64,000 nt of DNA from Stropharia rugosoannulata (Eukaryota > Basidiomycota > Agaricomycetes > Agaricales > Strophariaceae), in assembly GCA_028532985.1 (NCBI GenBank), contig JANCIK010000004.1:2170001-2234000 (forward strand). The letters run 5' to 3'. The notes under the pieces were generated by a model. That model had not been told where the DNA came from. It was given only the letters and a program-made list of their open reading frames with translations, and did not search any database. Position 1 is the first letter of the stretch; every line of letters begins with the position of its first letter. Below, in pieces: positions 10,377-20,045 of the stretch. The position numbers and the translations under genes are program-made.

Positions 10377-11440
10377 TCAGCGCAGCACATGAGGAGAAAG
10401 ACCCACAGGAAAGAATTCCTCCTGGTAAAAGACCTGGGCGGCATAGTGGAGTTGTTGGAAGTGTTCAGAGTGAGGGAGGGTGCTGTAGCACTCAGCATCA
10501 GTAGTACCACACAAGCGCAGGACGAGCTTGCTATAGTGAAGCTGAGCACACAAGTGCGAGATACAGGGCGAGTGGCATGTAGCTTCAGTCAGCACCAGAG
10601 CCCGCTACAAGGATGTCAGAGCCGTGCACAAAAAGGCTGGAGAAAAAGGACATGCATGCACTGCATGGTCTTGAACACAATGCATCATGTCTAGGCAGAT
10701 GGTCATTGGCAGCAATGACTCACTGGTTGCAGACTCAAGAACAAAATGAAGGGTGCCTAGTTAGATGCAGCATACACGCTCATAGTCATCGAGTGGGATA
10801 TTAGCTAGTGCCCGCTTGGGTAGGGCAGCTAAGCGCAGGAAGGAAGAATCAGACCTCGTGCACTGAAGGAGATTACTTTTGGTATTAAGGGAGGGCATGA
10901 TGAGAGACAGGGTCATTGCTGGACCATATATATTACAAGACCATCCATCAGAGATGTGCATGGCCTCAATTGTAGCTAATATCATCTACTACAAGGGCAG
11001 TGTCAGGATCTATGCCTAGAATGGCGGTCCCTGTTGGTTCCAAGGGTGGGAGATTGTAAAAAGGCATGCCAAGATGGCTGTACCAATCGAGAATGTGAAG
11101 AGCAGCGTTGCTGAGCATGCGTGCATTGAAATGATCATCGCTAAATCTGTGCTGCATGCAGCCTTCGTTAAACACAATTGTCATGACTAAAGGCAGGAAT
11201 TGGTGGTTGAAGTCAATAAAATGCAAAGGCAGTGTAATCCGATCCTGGAGGAAAACATTAGCAGAAGAAGTGCCTGCATGAACCTAAGGAGTTTACCAGT
11301 GTGCGCACGAGGAACTGAGCAGACTGTAGAGGAAAGTGAAAAGGGCCGTTGTGGCAGTCCTCTGTGAGCTCTGCATGAATGGCAAGTTGCCTCAATAGCA
11401 CGGTAAATTGGCAAGCAACAGCAGTGTGCTGATATCAGAG
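10377..11440 (-). pseudogene. Unrecognised transposon-island gene remnant, multi-exon
   Basis: The minus strand has a coding-like stretch in several frames. One exon (about 11400-11290) reads RQLAIHAELTEDCHNGPF and ends at a GT donor (GTAAACTCC). After a 52-bp intron ending CCTCCAG, a second exon (11236-10966) continues with ITLPLHFIDFNHQFLPLV and DWYSHLGMPFYNLPPLEP. Further frames at 10985-10761 and 10595-10377 continue in shifted phase. Exon joints are consistent with a spliced gene, but stops and phase changes suggest decay. No family was recognised. It lies between the 1-kb element and another unrecognised gene on the same strand and may belong to the same transposon. Confidence 0.35.
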
Positions 11441-11472
11441 AGCCATAACAGAGAGTAAAGAAACTCTCAACT

Positions 11473-11506
11473 GGGGACAGTTGAATTTATTAGTGGGGGG
11501 GAGAGA
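11473..11506 (+). other. Polypurine-tract-like sequence, first copy
   Basis: GGACAGTTGAATTTATTAG followed by TGGGGGGGAGAGA closely resembles the sequence at 16114-16144, which sits immediately before the LTR at 16145. Here no LTR follows. It could be a central polypurine tract or the scar of another element. The stretch 11507-11843 to its right holds no recognisable gene. Confidence 0.4.
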
Positions 11507-11843
11507 TGGCCTAGCCAAGCAAGGATAAATCTAGGAGCTTAAGGAGATAGGGCAGAGAGATCAAGAGCTCAGGACATTGGGGGGCACATACTTGCAAGTG
11601 CATGCCGGTCATATGCGTGCATTGCACTTGTACTCACTCACTACAGAAAACTTGCTATTAGGGACTACCCTAGGAGATAAAGCACTTAAAAATCACACAG
11701 GAGAGAGACAAGAGAATAATTAGAAGCATATAATAATAAACAAAAGCTATTCTACATATGCTAGATAGAATAGTAAGGGAGAGGACAAGAAGGGAATATA
11801 GTAAAGAGAAGATAAGCACCAAGATGCGCGCCCTGCAGCAAGA

Positions 11844-13966
11844 CTAAGCCTCCATATTATCACCATCTTCCTCAGCAGAGGCCTCAGGATTCGAATCTTC
11901 GGCAACCACAGAGGAGGACTTGTACAAACAGGCAGGAGCTTTACCTTTCCCTTTTCCTTTCCCTTTGGACAACTTGGCCTTTGAAGAACCAGCAGTAGGG
12001 ACTTTGGAAGCTTTGGACGGTTGAGGGGCAGGTGTGAAGGTGGAAGGGTCCTGACAAGGATATGCAGGGTTGTAAAAAGAGGATGGCAGTGCAGACTCGA
12101 TAGGGTGATCAGAATCCAATGGCTGACAGAGCACATCGTAGGAGGCACAGAGCTGCTTGAGATCCATAGACTGAAGGGCATCAAAGGTCTCACAGTCAGT
12201 GAAGCGAGAACCAATAATGACATTGGTAGGCAAAGTCACAGCCATAGCCTGCGCGAGCTGCACAAGCTGGATAAGTTCAGCAAAATAAAGGCGCTGGAGG
12301 TCTCGACGAGCCTCCTCCACAGTGTGTGCTTGCTGACTGAAGGCTTCCAGACAGGCAAAAGAGGCATGTAGTTCTGAAAAGAAAAAGGATAAGTAATGAG
12401 GAAAAGAAGAAAATAAAGGATATGTGCACACCACAGGGAGAAGTGTGGTACCAACCGGAGGTACCTTCTAGTGCGCTAGTCATGGTATGCAGGCAGGGGC
12501 CCTGACCCCCTAGGCGGCAACTTGTGCACTTCCTGCCAGGACTGCGAAGGATACAGAAGTGCTTGAGGGAAGGAGAGTCGGAAGACTCGTCCTGGGGGTG
12601 TCTGCAAAGGGAGCACATAACACCAGGCTAAGGAAGGAAATAATAAATAAATAAAAAGCTAAAGAAGAGAAAATGAAGAGACAAACTATAATTGCCTCAC
12701 ACAGCACTTCTTCAGGTGGGAGTTGGGCCATGCTTATGGTGTCGGGCAGAGGGTCGCCAGCCAATGCCAGGGATGCATGGTAGACTCCAGGAAGAAGATT
12801 GTAGATAGGGTATGTCGAGTGATATTGGGACTTAGAAGAATCGATGCCATTCAGGTGTGGCAGCTCTTCAATGCTGCTGGGAATGGCCTCTAAGGGGATG
12901 ACCTTTGTATGCAATGCATGCACCTTGGGAACGTGAGGAGAGGCACACACAGTGGAAGGCCCTGCTACAGCCTCTTGAATCACTAAATAAGATTAAAATT
13001 AAAAGGCGTCAGATAAGATAAAAGAGGAAACAAAGTACCAGTACCAGCGGTTTTGTGCGTACGTTTGGTGAGGGGAACTGGAGGGACAGGCAAAGTCGAA
13101 ATAGGGACAAGCACGGCACGCTTGCGTTTGGAAGGCACAGCAGGAGCAGAATCAGCAACCAGGGGAGAGATGGGGTTGGGAGAAGGCAGAGGTGGGGTTG
13201 GAGAAGGTGCTGTGTGCTTGCATTTTGCAGGAACAGTGGGAGGAGGCTCGATGGGCATGGGGTCTGGAGAAGGCAGAGGTGGGGTTGGTGTTGAAGGAGA
13301 TGCGTGCCTCTCTTCGGAGGGAGGGGCGGGCAGTGCTTCAACAATCCCTCCACCCCCGGTGGACTCTCCCATCTCCACATCAGTACTGGTCAATGCCAGT
13401 GGCACATACTCCAGGCGAGGCTCAGGCTCGCTTCCTAGGGCCCAGGACAGAGGGAAGGCCCTAGCAAAGGCGCCTTTGTATGTGAGGAGCTAGAAGGCAA
13501 TGTGTGCAGATCAAATAAGAAACAATTCAGAAAGGAGAAAACAATAAACAATGCATACAGGTTCCAGAGTGGGCTCAGTATACCATACTGCGCGTCTGGT
13601 AGCATCCTGGGGGTCCCAGCCAAAAGAAGGATCACCAGCACCGAGACTCAGCATGGAGAGGATGAGTGCGAGTTTGCATGTACCGGCATGATGCGATAAG
13701 TCCCGAGGGAAGGCTAGTACATGGGCCTCTAGGCCTGCAGCAAGCAAGTCTCGATAGGTGTTGAACTGCGAAGTCTGGTCGGTGTTGAGGGTATCAAGGT
13801 CGCCCAAGTCCTCAAGGGCATTGAAGTTAGCAAGGGCAGGGCGCAGATGATGAAAATGGTTGGCCAGGTCCTGGTCACGGCCCGCGGCGCGCTGCTGGAC
13901 AAACGAGAATGCTTTTCAGAAACCCATGAACGTCTTGTGGTCCAGTTTGAAGAAGTAAAAGAGGAA
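11844..13966 (-). pseudogene. Unrecognised multi-exon gene with a Cys cluster, in the transposon island
   Basis: Five minus-strand exons can be followed by GT...AG sites with the frame kept. They are about 13966-13559, 13489-13039, 12982-12690, 12620-12466 and 12376-11844. The product would be mostly helical at its start (QRAAGRDQDLANHFHHL region). A long Pro/Ser/Thr-rich middle follows (PPLPSPDPMPIEPPPTV). The fourth exon has a Cys-rich segment with MCSLCRHP and CTSCRLGGQGPC, a possible zinc site. The C-terminus is Lys/Gly and Glu-rich (KGKGKGKGKAPA), ending EEDGDNMEA. A TGA lies in frame near 13917, and the Tc1 element at 14030 separates any upstream exon, so it is probably inactive. It is not assigned to a family; the context suggests a transposon companion gene. 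Confidence 0.45.
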
Positions 13967-14029
13967 TACGAGGGGGATAGAAAGAGAATGAGAGGGAGGA
14001 AAGAAAGGTAGCGTGAACAACTGGTTATA

Positions 14030-14247
14030 CAGTGGCTCAAAAAACTGTCCCAATGTTTGGGACGTTTGGACATATCAGTTAATAGCGGAACAACCAGATT
14101 ATGTAAGGACTTGAAATTTCACACATAGGTAGTTGGACATGTGACCTATCCAAAACAAGTAGTATCACGTGATTTGAAGAAGAACTTGCATCACAATAAA
14201 ATAAATAAAATAATGAAGCATTGGGACAGTTTTTTGACCCCCTATTT
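14030..14247 (+). repeat. Left terminal inverted repeat of the Tc1 element
   Basis: This 218-bp sequence is matched in reverse complement by 15419-15636. Outer and inner ends carry inverted copies of a 19-bp motif (14037-14055 and 14219-14237), probable transposase-binding sites. Confidence 0.93.
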
Positions 14248-14256
14248 ACTAACTAC

Positions 14257-15276
14257 TTAGTACTTAGTATGTCCCCCTTTGGCCTTGATAACAGCTTCAA
14301 TCCTCCTTGGCATGCTACTAATGAGATTTTGACATACTTCTGCTGGAATTTTGTTCCATTCTGCAGCCAATCTGTCCCACAATTCATGTACTCCTCTAGG
14401 TGGTGTTGGATATTCATTAAGTTTGAGTTTGATATGGTTCCATAGGTGTTCAATGGGATTGAGGTCAGGAGATTGAGCAGGCCACCCAAGAACATTGATA
14501 TTGTTGTCTTCAAACCATTTTGTGGCTTTTTTTGAGGTGTGCTTTGGGTCATTGTCTTGTTGGAAAATTCGCTCCTCTTCTGGTACGTCAAGTATGTCGA
14601 AGCTTTCCTGTAGGGCATCCTCCAAAATGTCACAATACTGTTGAGAATCCATGATACCTTCAACTTCCACAAGTTTTCCCACACCATTCCACCCCATACA
14701 GCCCCATACCATCAAGTTATTGCCACCACCATGCTTTACTGTAGGGATTGTTGTTCTGTCAGAGATGCCTTCACCTCGTGGTTTCCAAGTATACACCTTC
14801 CCATCTGACCCAATCCTATTGACCTTGGTCTCATCTGACCAGAGTATCCTTTTCCAGTCTTCCACTGTCCAGTTTCGATGGTATAAAGCAAATTTCAGGC
14901 GTCTTTGCCGGTGGATCTTCTTGAGTAGGGGGCGTTTGGCTTTGACAACAGACCTGAAATCATTCTTTTTGAGAACATTTCTGACTGTTTGTGCAGAGAC
15001 AGGTGAAGGAATGATATCATTGATGTATTTGGCAGCCTGAACAGCATTGTCAAGCTTTCCAGAGGTGATTTGTTGGAGGATAGTTCTGTGATGTCTACAG
15101 GAGAGTTTGGGAGGACGGCCACCTTTGTTGTTTTCCTTGTCCAGATCCAGCTCCTTTTTGATTCTTCCAATAGTAGACTTGCCCAGACCAGTTTTGGACT
15201 GAATTTGACGGACAGAATATCCATCTTGAAGAAAAGAAATAATAGAAGAGTGTTGAGAAAGGCTAATTGGCTTCAT
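14257..15276 (-). CDS. Tc1-type transposase (DD34E), full length
   Basis: This 339-residue intronless protein catalyses cut-and-paste transposition. The N-terminal ~120 residues hold two helix-turn-helix regions (SIISFLQDGYSVRQIQSKTG, with a GRPPKL hook between them, then TVRNVLKKNDF) that bind the terminal repeats. The catalytic domain shows the first Asp in WSDETK, the second in FQQDNDPKHTS, and the Glu in SPDLNPIEHLW, with 34 residues between the last two, the DD34E spacing of Tc1. Length and motifs match intact family members. The start is the ATG just inside the right inverted repeat, and no stop or frameshift is visible. The gene starts about 140 bp from the right repeat and ends about 10 bp from the left one. 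Confidence 0.97.
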   Translation of the reverse strand: MKPISLSQHSSIISFLQDGYSVRQIQSKTGLGKSTIGRIKKELDLDKENNKGGRPPKLSCRHHRTILQQITSGKLDNAVQAAKYINDIIPSPVSAQTVRNVLKKNDFRSVVKAKRPLLKKIHRQRRLKFALYHRNWTVEDWKRILWSDETKVNRIGSDGKVYTWKPRGEGISDRTTIPTVKHGGGNNLMVWGCMGWNGVGKLVEVEGIMDSQQYCDILEDALQESFDILDVPEEERIFQQDNDPKHTSKKATKWFEDNNINVLGWPAQSPDLNPIEHLWNHIKLKLNEYPTPPRGVHELWDRLAAEWNKIPAEVCQNLISSMPRRIEAVIKAKGGHTKY

Positions 15277-15418
15277 GAGGTAGTGGTAAGAGATTAAGAT
15301 GGTTGAAGTTGAAATTCAACATTATGAACATTGTCACATGACATCACATGACTTTGTTTAATATTCTCACGGAGTACTGCCACCCATTTGCCCTGCTACA
15401 TAGAGGATTAAGCAAAGC

Positions 15419-15636
15419 AAATAGGGGGTCAAAAAACTGTCCCAATGCTTCATTATTTTATTTATTTTATTGTGACGCAAGTTCTTCTTCAAATCACGTG
15501 ATACTACTTGTTTTGGATAGGTCACATGTCCAACTACCTATGTGTGAAATTTCAAGTCCTTACATAATCTGGTTGTTCCGCTATTAACTGATATGTCCAA
15601 ACGTCCCAAACATTGGGACAGTTTTTTGAGCCACTG
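15419..15636 (-). repeat. Right terminal inverted repeat of the Tc1 element
   Basis: It is the mirror of 14030-14247 with only a few differences (for example GTGACGCAAG against the left CTTGCATCAC). It ends CCACTG at the TA target duplication. Confidence 0.93.
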
Positions 15637-15638
15637 TA

Positions 15639-16131
15639 TATATGGCAGGGAGGAATAGTGAAGGAAAATTCTGGAGCATGAGAGAAGCTGAGCAGTGATG
15701 AGCACATGTCGAATAAACTTACCGGCAACATACTAGAATAGTGTGCAGTAAAAAGGAAGAACTAGCAGGGCCCAGGAAAGGGAAGGGAAAGGCCTGATCA
15801 GGAAACTTGTGACTCAAGAAGGGATGTAGGCTGGCCCGAAATAGTAATAATGGGACCATTATGAGTAAGGAATTAGAAAACAAAAATAGGGGCAGTGTGC
15901 ACAGAAGAGGGGTTTGTCTAAAACAAGTCTAGTTTGGCGGAGGCCCATTAAAGAATACTTGAAGAGGAAAATCAGGGTGCTGAATAGAGACAGGATATAG
16001 GAAGAAGGGAGCTCGGGGTAGCCACAGACGGCAGTAACTGAGCCAGGACACAGTAGGATGGGAAAATAAGTGGACTGCTACTACAGAAGCAATGCACACA
16101 TCTGACATTGACTGAGGACAGTCAAGATTTT
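15639..16131. other. Transposon-internal stretch without a recognised gene
   Basis: This is purine-rich DNA between the Tc1 element and the polypurine tract of the next LTR. No open frame of note or known domain was seen. By position it could hold the promoter or first exon of the unrecognised minus-strand gene, or the untranslated 3' end of a plus-strand LTR element. Confidence 0.4.
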
Positions 16132-16144
16132 AGTGGGGGGGAGA
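16132..16144 (+). promoter_or_regulatory. Polypurine tract directly before an LTR
   Basis: AGTGGGGGGGAGA immediately precedes the TGACAGG start of the LTR at 16145. This is where the plus-strand primer of an LTR retrotransposon is expected, and it implies that this LTR was the 3' LTR of a plus-strand element. Confidence 0.6.
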
Positions 16145-16693
16145 TGACAGGGCTGCTTTTTGGCTACAGGTGTAAACAGTCAGAAGGTCTGTTAGTGGGA
16201 TAGCTGCACGCAGGAAACACAGAGAGACTAGAGTTGAGCCTGACTCATAGTCTATAGCTATCAGTGCACATCATGACTACAAGCACCTGTGCGCACCTAT
16301 TGTGAAAAGGATTGGACAGCAAACTGTACAGTTTTAAAAGTGCATAGTTTGGCCATCCATGTGAGCGATCAGGTGTGCGTAGAACGGTTAAGCACCAGCA
16401 AAGCACAGTGTGAGTACAGCTGAGTGGGTACCAAAGGCGGTGTGAAGGGCTGTGTGCACATCTCATGTGCGTGCATTGCAAAGGCAGAGTTTGCCTAAGT
16501 CCACACATCATGTGACCATGGCAGCACGCATCAAAAGACATGCAAAAGCCTGAGGGAACGAACAACATGCGTGCAGCAAATGCCAAGGGGCCAGAACACT
16601 AGAAGGCAGCCTGGATGCGATGCACAGACCTTTGGCCGTGCATTGCTAGTATTTACTTTACCTTATCATTAGTACACATGCATGCATCACATA

Positions 16694-17754
16694 CATCAGG
16701 AAAACCACTTTTTTGAAAAGAGACTTTTTGAGACATCTATGTGTCTCTTGGGAAATTTACTGTCTTTTTGAGACATCAATATGTCTTTTGGTGAATTTTT
16801 TGTCTTTTTTATACTTTTAAAGGTCTCCTAGAGACTTTAGCGAAATATGTAATTCTTCCAATGTCTTTTTAGGTCTTTTTATGTCTTTTAAAGTCTTTCA
16901 ATTTTTTTAAGTATTTAAATGTATTGATGTAATTGTATAAATCTTTTTATGTCTCTAAAAGATATTAAAAATGTCTCATAAAGTGTATTAAAAAGCTACA
17001 AAAAGACTCAAAAAGACATTTAAAGACATAAGAAACTAGGAAAAAATTGACTTATGAATAGCTATTGTCAACTATTACTTGTAATCTACATTGTAAATCT
17101 CATATAAAATACATCTGAACATGACTAAATTCAATGGCTTGTGATGTAATAAATTAATGTAGTCTAGAGCATTATCATCATATTTGACCTGCAGTTAGAC
17201 TATATACACAGGCACATGGTGTAGGGGGAAGTATGCTGGTTTTAAGTCATGCATGAAGCTGTTGGTTCAATTCCTGGCAAATGTAAATTATTTCCACAAC
17301 ATAAGTTCCCCTTCTCATTGTACACAAGTTAATGTGATGGTTTATTTGCCATTGTATGTTGTTGTAAGGTGCTGACTAATATAGTTACTTCATGACAAAT
17401 CTTAAGTACATTTAAATATACCTAATTACCTACTTACAAATACAAATACACTTACTAATACAAGCTAATCTATGTAGTAGTGATTTGGCTAAGATGAGGT
17501 CATGTTTTTAATGTTTTTATAAAGCAAAAAATGTAACATTAAAAGACATTTAGAGACATCAAGAGACATTATGGACACATAAAAAGACAAAAAAGAGACT
17601 CCTAGAGACATAAAAAAGTCTTTAAAAGTTTGGTACCTGGAGACTTTGCTTTAAAAGTCTCCTAGAGACCCAGGTCTCCTGGGGTCTTTTTAAGTCTTTT
17701 TAAGTCTTTTTAAAAAATTAAAAGACTTTTTTCAAAAAAGTCTTTTTCCTGATG
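16694..17754 (+). mobile_element. Non-coding inverted-repeat element, copy 2, with TA target duplication
   Basis: The 1061-bp element begins CATCAGGAAAACCACTT and ends TCTTTTTCCTGATG. It is flanked by TA on each side (16692-16693 and 17755-17756). The intact LTR at 7218-8433 shows the empty site CATATAAACC, confirming the insertion. About 36 GTCT or AGAC tetramers are present, nearly all in the outer 350 bp (left) and 240 bp (right). The middle 480 bp has only two and contains a tRNA-like module. No protein frame is visible, so it must be moved by another element's transposase. Confidence 0.85.
17208..17285 (+). other. tRNA-like module with A and B boxes inside the 1-kb element (copy 2)
   Basis: TGGTGTAGGGG (17217-17227) and GGTTCAATTCC (17264-17274) match the Pol III A- and B-box consensus, with spacing of a tRNA gene lacking a long variable arm. 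The same module is present in copy 1. Stem pairing is lost, so it is tRNA-derived and not a working tRNA. Confidence 0.6.
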
Positions 17755-18032
17755 TATAAACCTGTATCCTTGTCTATAGTAATCTAAGCAATTGTCTACC
17801 CACTAGATCTGTGTGCTGGGTTCTGTCCCAGGCCGTCAGCGGGCTGTGTTTAGCTTTTGTTAGGGCTTTAACTGTGAAGTATTTATTAATCATAGGAGTT
17901 TTGGATAGCTTCTGGCCACTGGGTCATTTGGAGAGCTCAGTGAGGAGTCAGTACAACCGTGTACAGAAACTCACACTGTAGTGTTCAGACTGTGAGACTG
18001 CACCGCCAGGTGAAAGACTTTGGAGAGTCTGC

Positions 18033-18998
18033 TGTGAGGTGCGAAGTTGGGTAGGACTGGTCTGAAAAGCCTGTCTCTATAGTTCACAATGTGTAAAGGC
18101 AACGTGTGTACAACAATAGCACATTGAAAAGGTTTTACTTGTTTTATAACAAAGAGCTTCCAGTGTATGAGGTTTAAACAACGGTTTCCGATGCGAACTG
18201 GTATGATGTGTGTAGGTAGAATTTAACCCTGAAGGAAGCTGGGGAAGTACAGAGATATTCTACTCCTTAAATACCTGTCTGGTTGCCATGCCCAGATCAT
18301 ACCATATACATCCATGAAGATCCGACCGCCCATGCTGACTTTAATCTCGTTGGAAACCATGCTGCTCTACAGCATGCTTCATATCTTGGCCACAAATTTC
18401 CTTATCTTTGGAAACCAAGCCCAAGCACAAGAAATCTTCCTGTGGCCGGATCATCTCCATGTTCACCCCTAAACATACATCTCCTCCAACCCTCTCTCCA
18501 CACCTATGTCCCTTGTGTTTGTGTCGAGATTCTTCTGCTTTCTGCTACCACACACCTGCATGTCGTCGGAAACCCTTGCATATTGTTGGAATCCATCACC
18601 ATTTTTATCCCAGGTCGTATGTATGAGTATTTCCATGTGATTGACTTCCTTGTGGGTCCATAGTTACATCAGATTGTTAATATTGATCTGATGTTGTCGG
18701 CATCAGAAGTCCAATATTGCTCTGATGCTGTTGTCTTTCTTGATCTGCCATTGAGTTGTAATAACATCTTGAGTCTTCCTTGTGCTTGTCTTCTTGTTTC
18801 ATCATGTACATATTTCATATCTTCGAATAAACTTGCATCTTCATATCTCAGTCTTCATATTTCGTGCTTCTTCTTGTTCTTTCAGTTTCTGATAGTAGTT
18901 TCTGATCATTATGGCGGATATGTCGCTTCTTGTGTATCTATGTTCCAAACCTTATGGTTTTTCTTGTTTTCACGAGGGGCCAGCCCCAGCCCCTCACA
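18033..18998. repeat. Solo LTR of a second family nested in the Gypsy LTR
   Basis: The 966-bp insert has matching inverted ends TGTGAGG and CCTCACA (TG...CA) and is bracketed by CTGC at 18029-18032 and 18999-19002. Flanking LTR sequence continues on both sides and can be aligned to the uninterrupted LTR at 7218-8433. No coding frame of substance is inside. The last 30 bp are GC-rich and partly palindromic (GGGGCCAGCCCCAGCCCCTC). Confidence 0.7.
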
Positions 18999-19374
18999 CT
19001 GCGCATTGAACGAGGTCACCGGACCCTGAAGTGTGCTCAGCAAAGCCATTCACTAAAAACAACTTATTTCATTTATCATTTTGCCTAGTGCATGCCACTA
19101 GCAACCGGACTCTATCCGAGATTTACTAGAATTAAACCCCTCCTTACAAACAAACTTGCAGGTACTACTTGCTATTACAAAGACTAGAGGACATGAGGTG
19201 CATGCATCGCATGCCTGGAACGGGAACCAGAGCAGAGCATAGATTATACTAGCCATTTAGTTGAGGGCATTTGCTTGTTCTAAGGGATAGGATCTCGCTC
19301 TGCTAGGTGTGTGTGTGTGTTGTGTTTCGCAATTTCGAGTCTAGCTATGCAGTAGACCTCTCACCGCTTTATTA

Positions 19375-20045
19375 AATTATTCAACACTCTACAAGATCTA
19401 AACTACATTTTGCATACAGAATATGTAATCAAATTCAAACAGGTCTTCTCAATATCTCTGAGGATTACTTTCTTTGTTGCTTTTATCCTTATGGGAATGG
19501 TGATCCTAACAATGTTGAAAAGGGATTTCTTCATAGTGGATTACTTGTTAAGGTATGTTTAAAATTGTCAATTTATTACCTCTCAACTTACATTTTACTT
19601 CATGCCTATTTTGCCTGGTAGACCTATTCTAGCATTTTCACATTACCTTCATCATCAGATTGTTTTGATAATGTAGATGAGAATGGTTCTGCCAGGAAGA
19701 AGCAGCAGTTATCTTCTGAAAGTGCTCATAAAAAAGCAACCAAGTGCAATGTGGCCAACATTCTTGGCATGGATGGTCATGTCACACCTTGTTCAATTGC
19801 CTATGCTGCTGTCTTAGTGAGGTATATATTTTATACCTCTTTCTGATTTTCTTATCACAAGTATTCTAGCTAGCATTCAATCTTACCAATGCAGGGTACT
19901 GGATGGACATCTATAACTAATTTGATTTCTGTGCTTGATATACATTTATAGTGGATTTCTTTGAGGCTTCCACCAGTCAGGCAGCAAAGAAGTGCTCTCA
20001 GAGCTTGCTCAAATAGTGGACAATGTATGTGTTTTGGGTTTAGCT
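19375..20045 (+). pseudogene. DUF6698-like transposon-associated gene remnant
   Basis: Coding-like pieces can be read through two introns. The first piece ends at about 19552 (SEDYFLCCFYPYGNGDPNN and KGFLHSGLLVK). The second is about 19621-19822 (TYSSIFTLPSS..., then MDGHVTPCSIAYAAVLVR). A third begins near 19952 (VDFFEASTSQAAKKC). The order of a Pro-Glu/Asp-Asn box, LLVK, an IFTLPSS box, a TPCSIAYAAV box and VDFFE matches what I recall of the DUF6698 family, which is abundant near transposons in mushroom genomes. The N-terminal half is missing because the LTR at 19363 abuts it. The last exon is broken by stops. No biochemical function is known for the family. Confidence 0.5.

Larger units (their letters stand above)
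14030..15636 (-). mobile_element. Tc1/mariner-family DNA transposon, apparently intact
   Basis: The 1607-bp element begins CAGTGGCTCAAAAAACTG and ends with its reverse complement. It is flanked by TA at 14028-14029 and 15637-15638. The terminal inverted repeats are about 218 bp (14030-14247 and 15419-15636) and nearly identical, so the insertion is probably recent. A single uninterrupted transposase gene fills the middle on the minus strand. Each long repeat is itself bounded by two inverted copies of TCAAAAAACTGTCCCAATG, at 14037-14055 and 14219-14237 on the left and mirrored on the right. The element sits at the 5' edge of the unrecognised Cys-cluster gene. Confidence 0.95.
16145..19363 (+). 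repeat. Gypsy-family LTR (3' LTR) split by two nested insertions
   Basis: The LTR starts TGACAGGGCTGC at 16145 and ends ACCTCTCA at 19363, like the LTR at 7218-8433 to which it is very similar. Its three pieces are 16145-16693, 17755-18032 and 18999-19363. The first break is the 1-kb inverted-repeat element with a TA duplication. The second break is a solo LTR of another family with a CTGC duplication. The uninterrupted LTR at 7218-8433 shows the corresponding empty sites. No target duplication flanks the whole LTR, as expected if only the 3' end of an element survives. Confidence 0.9.
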
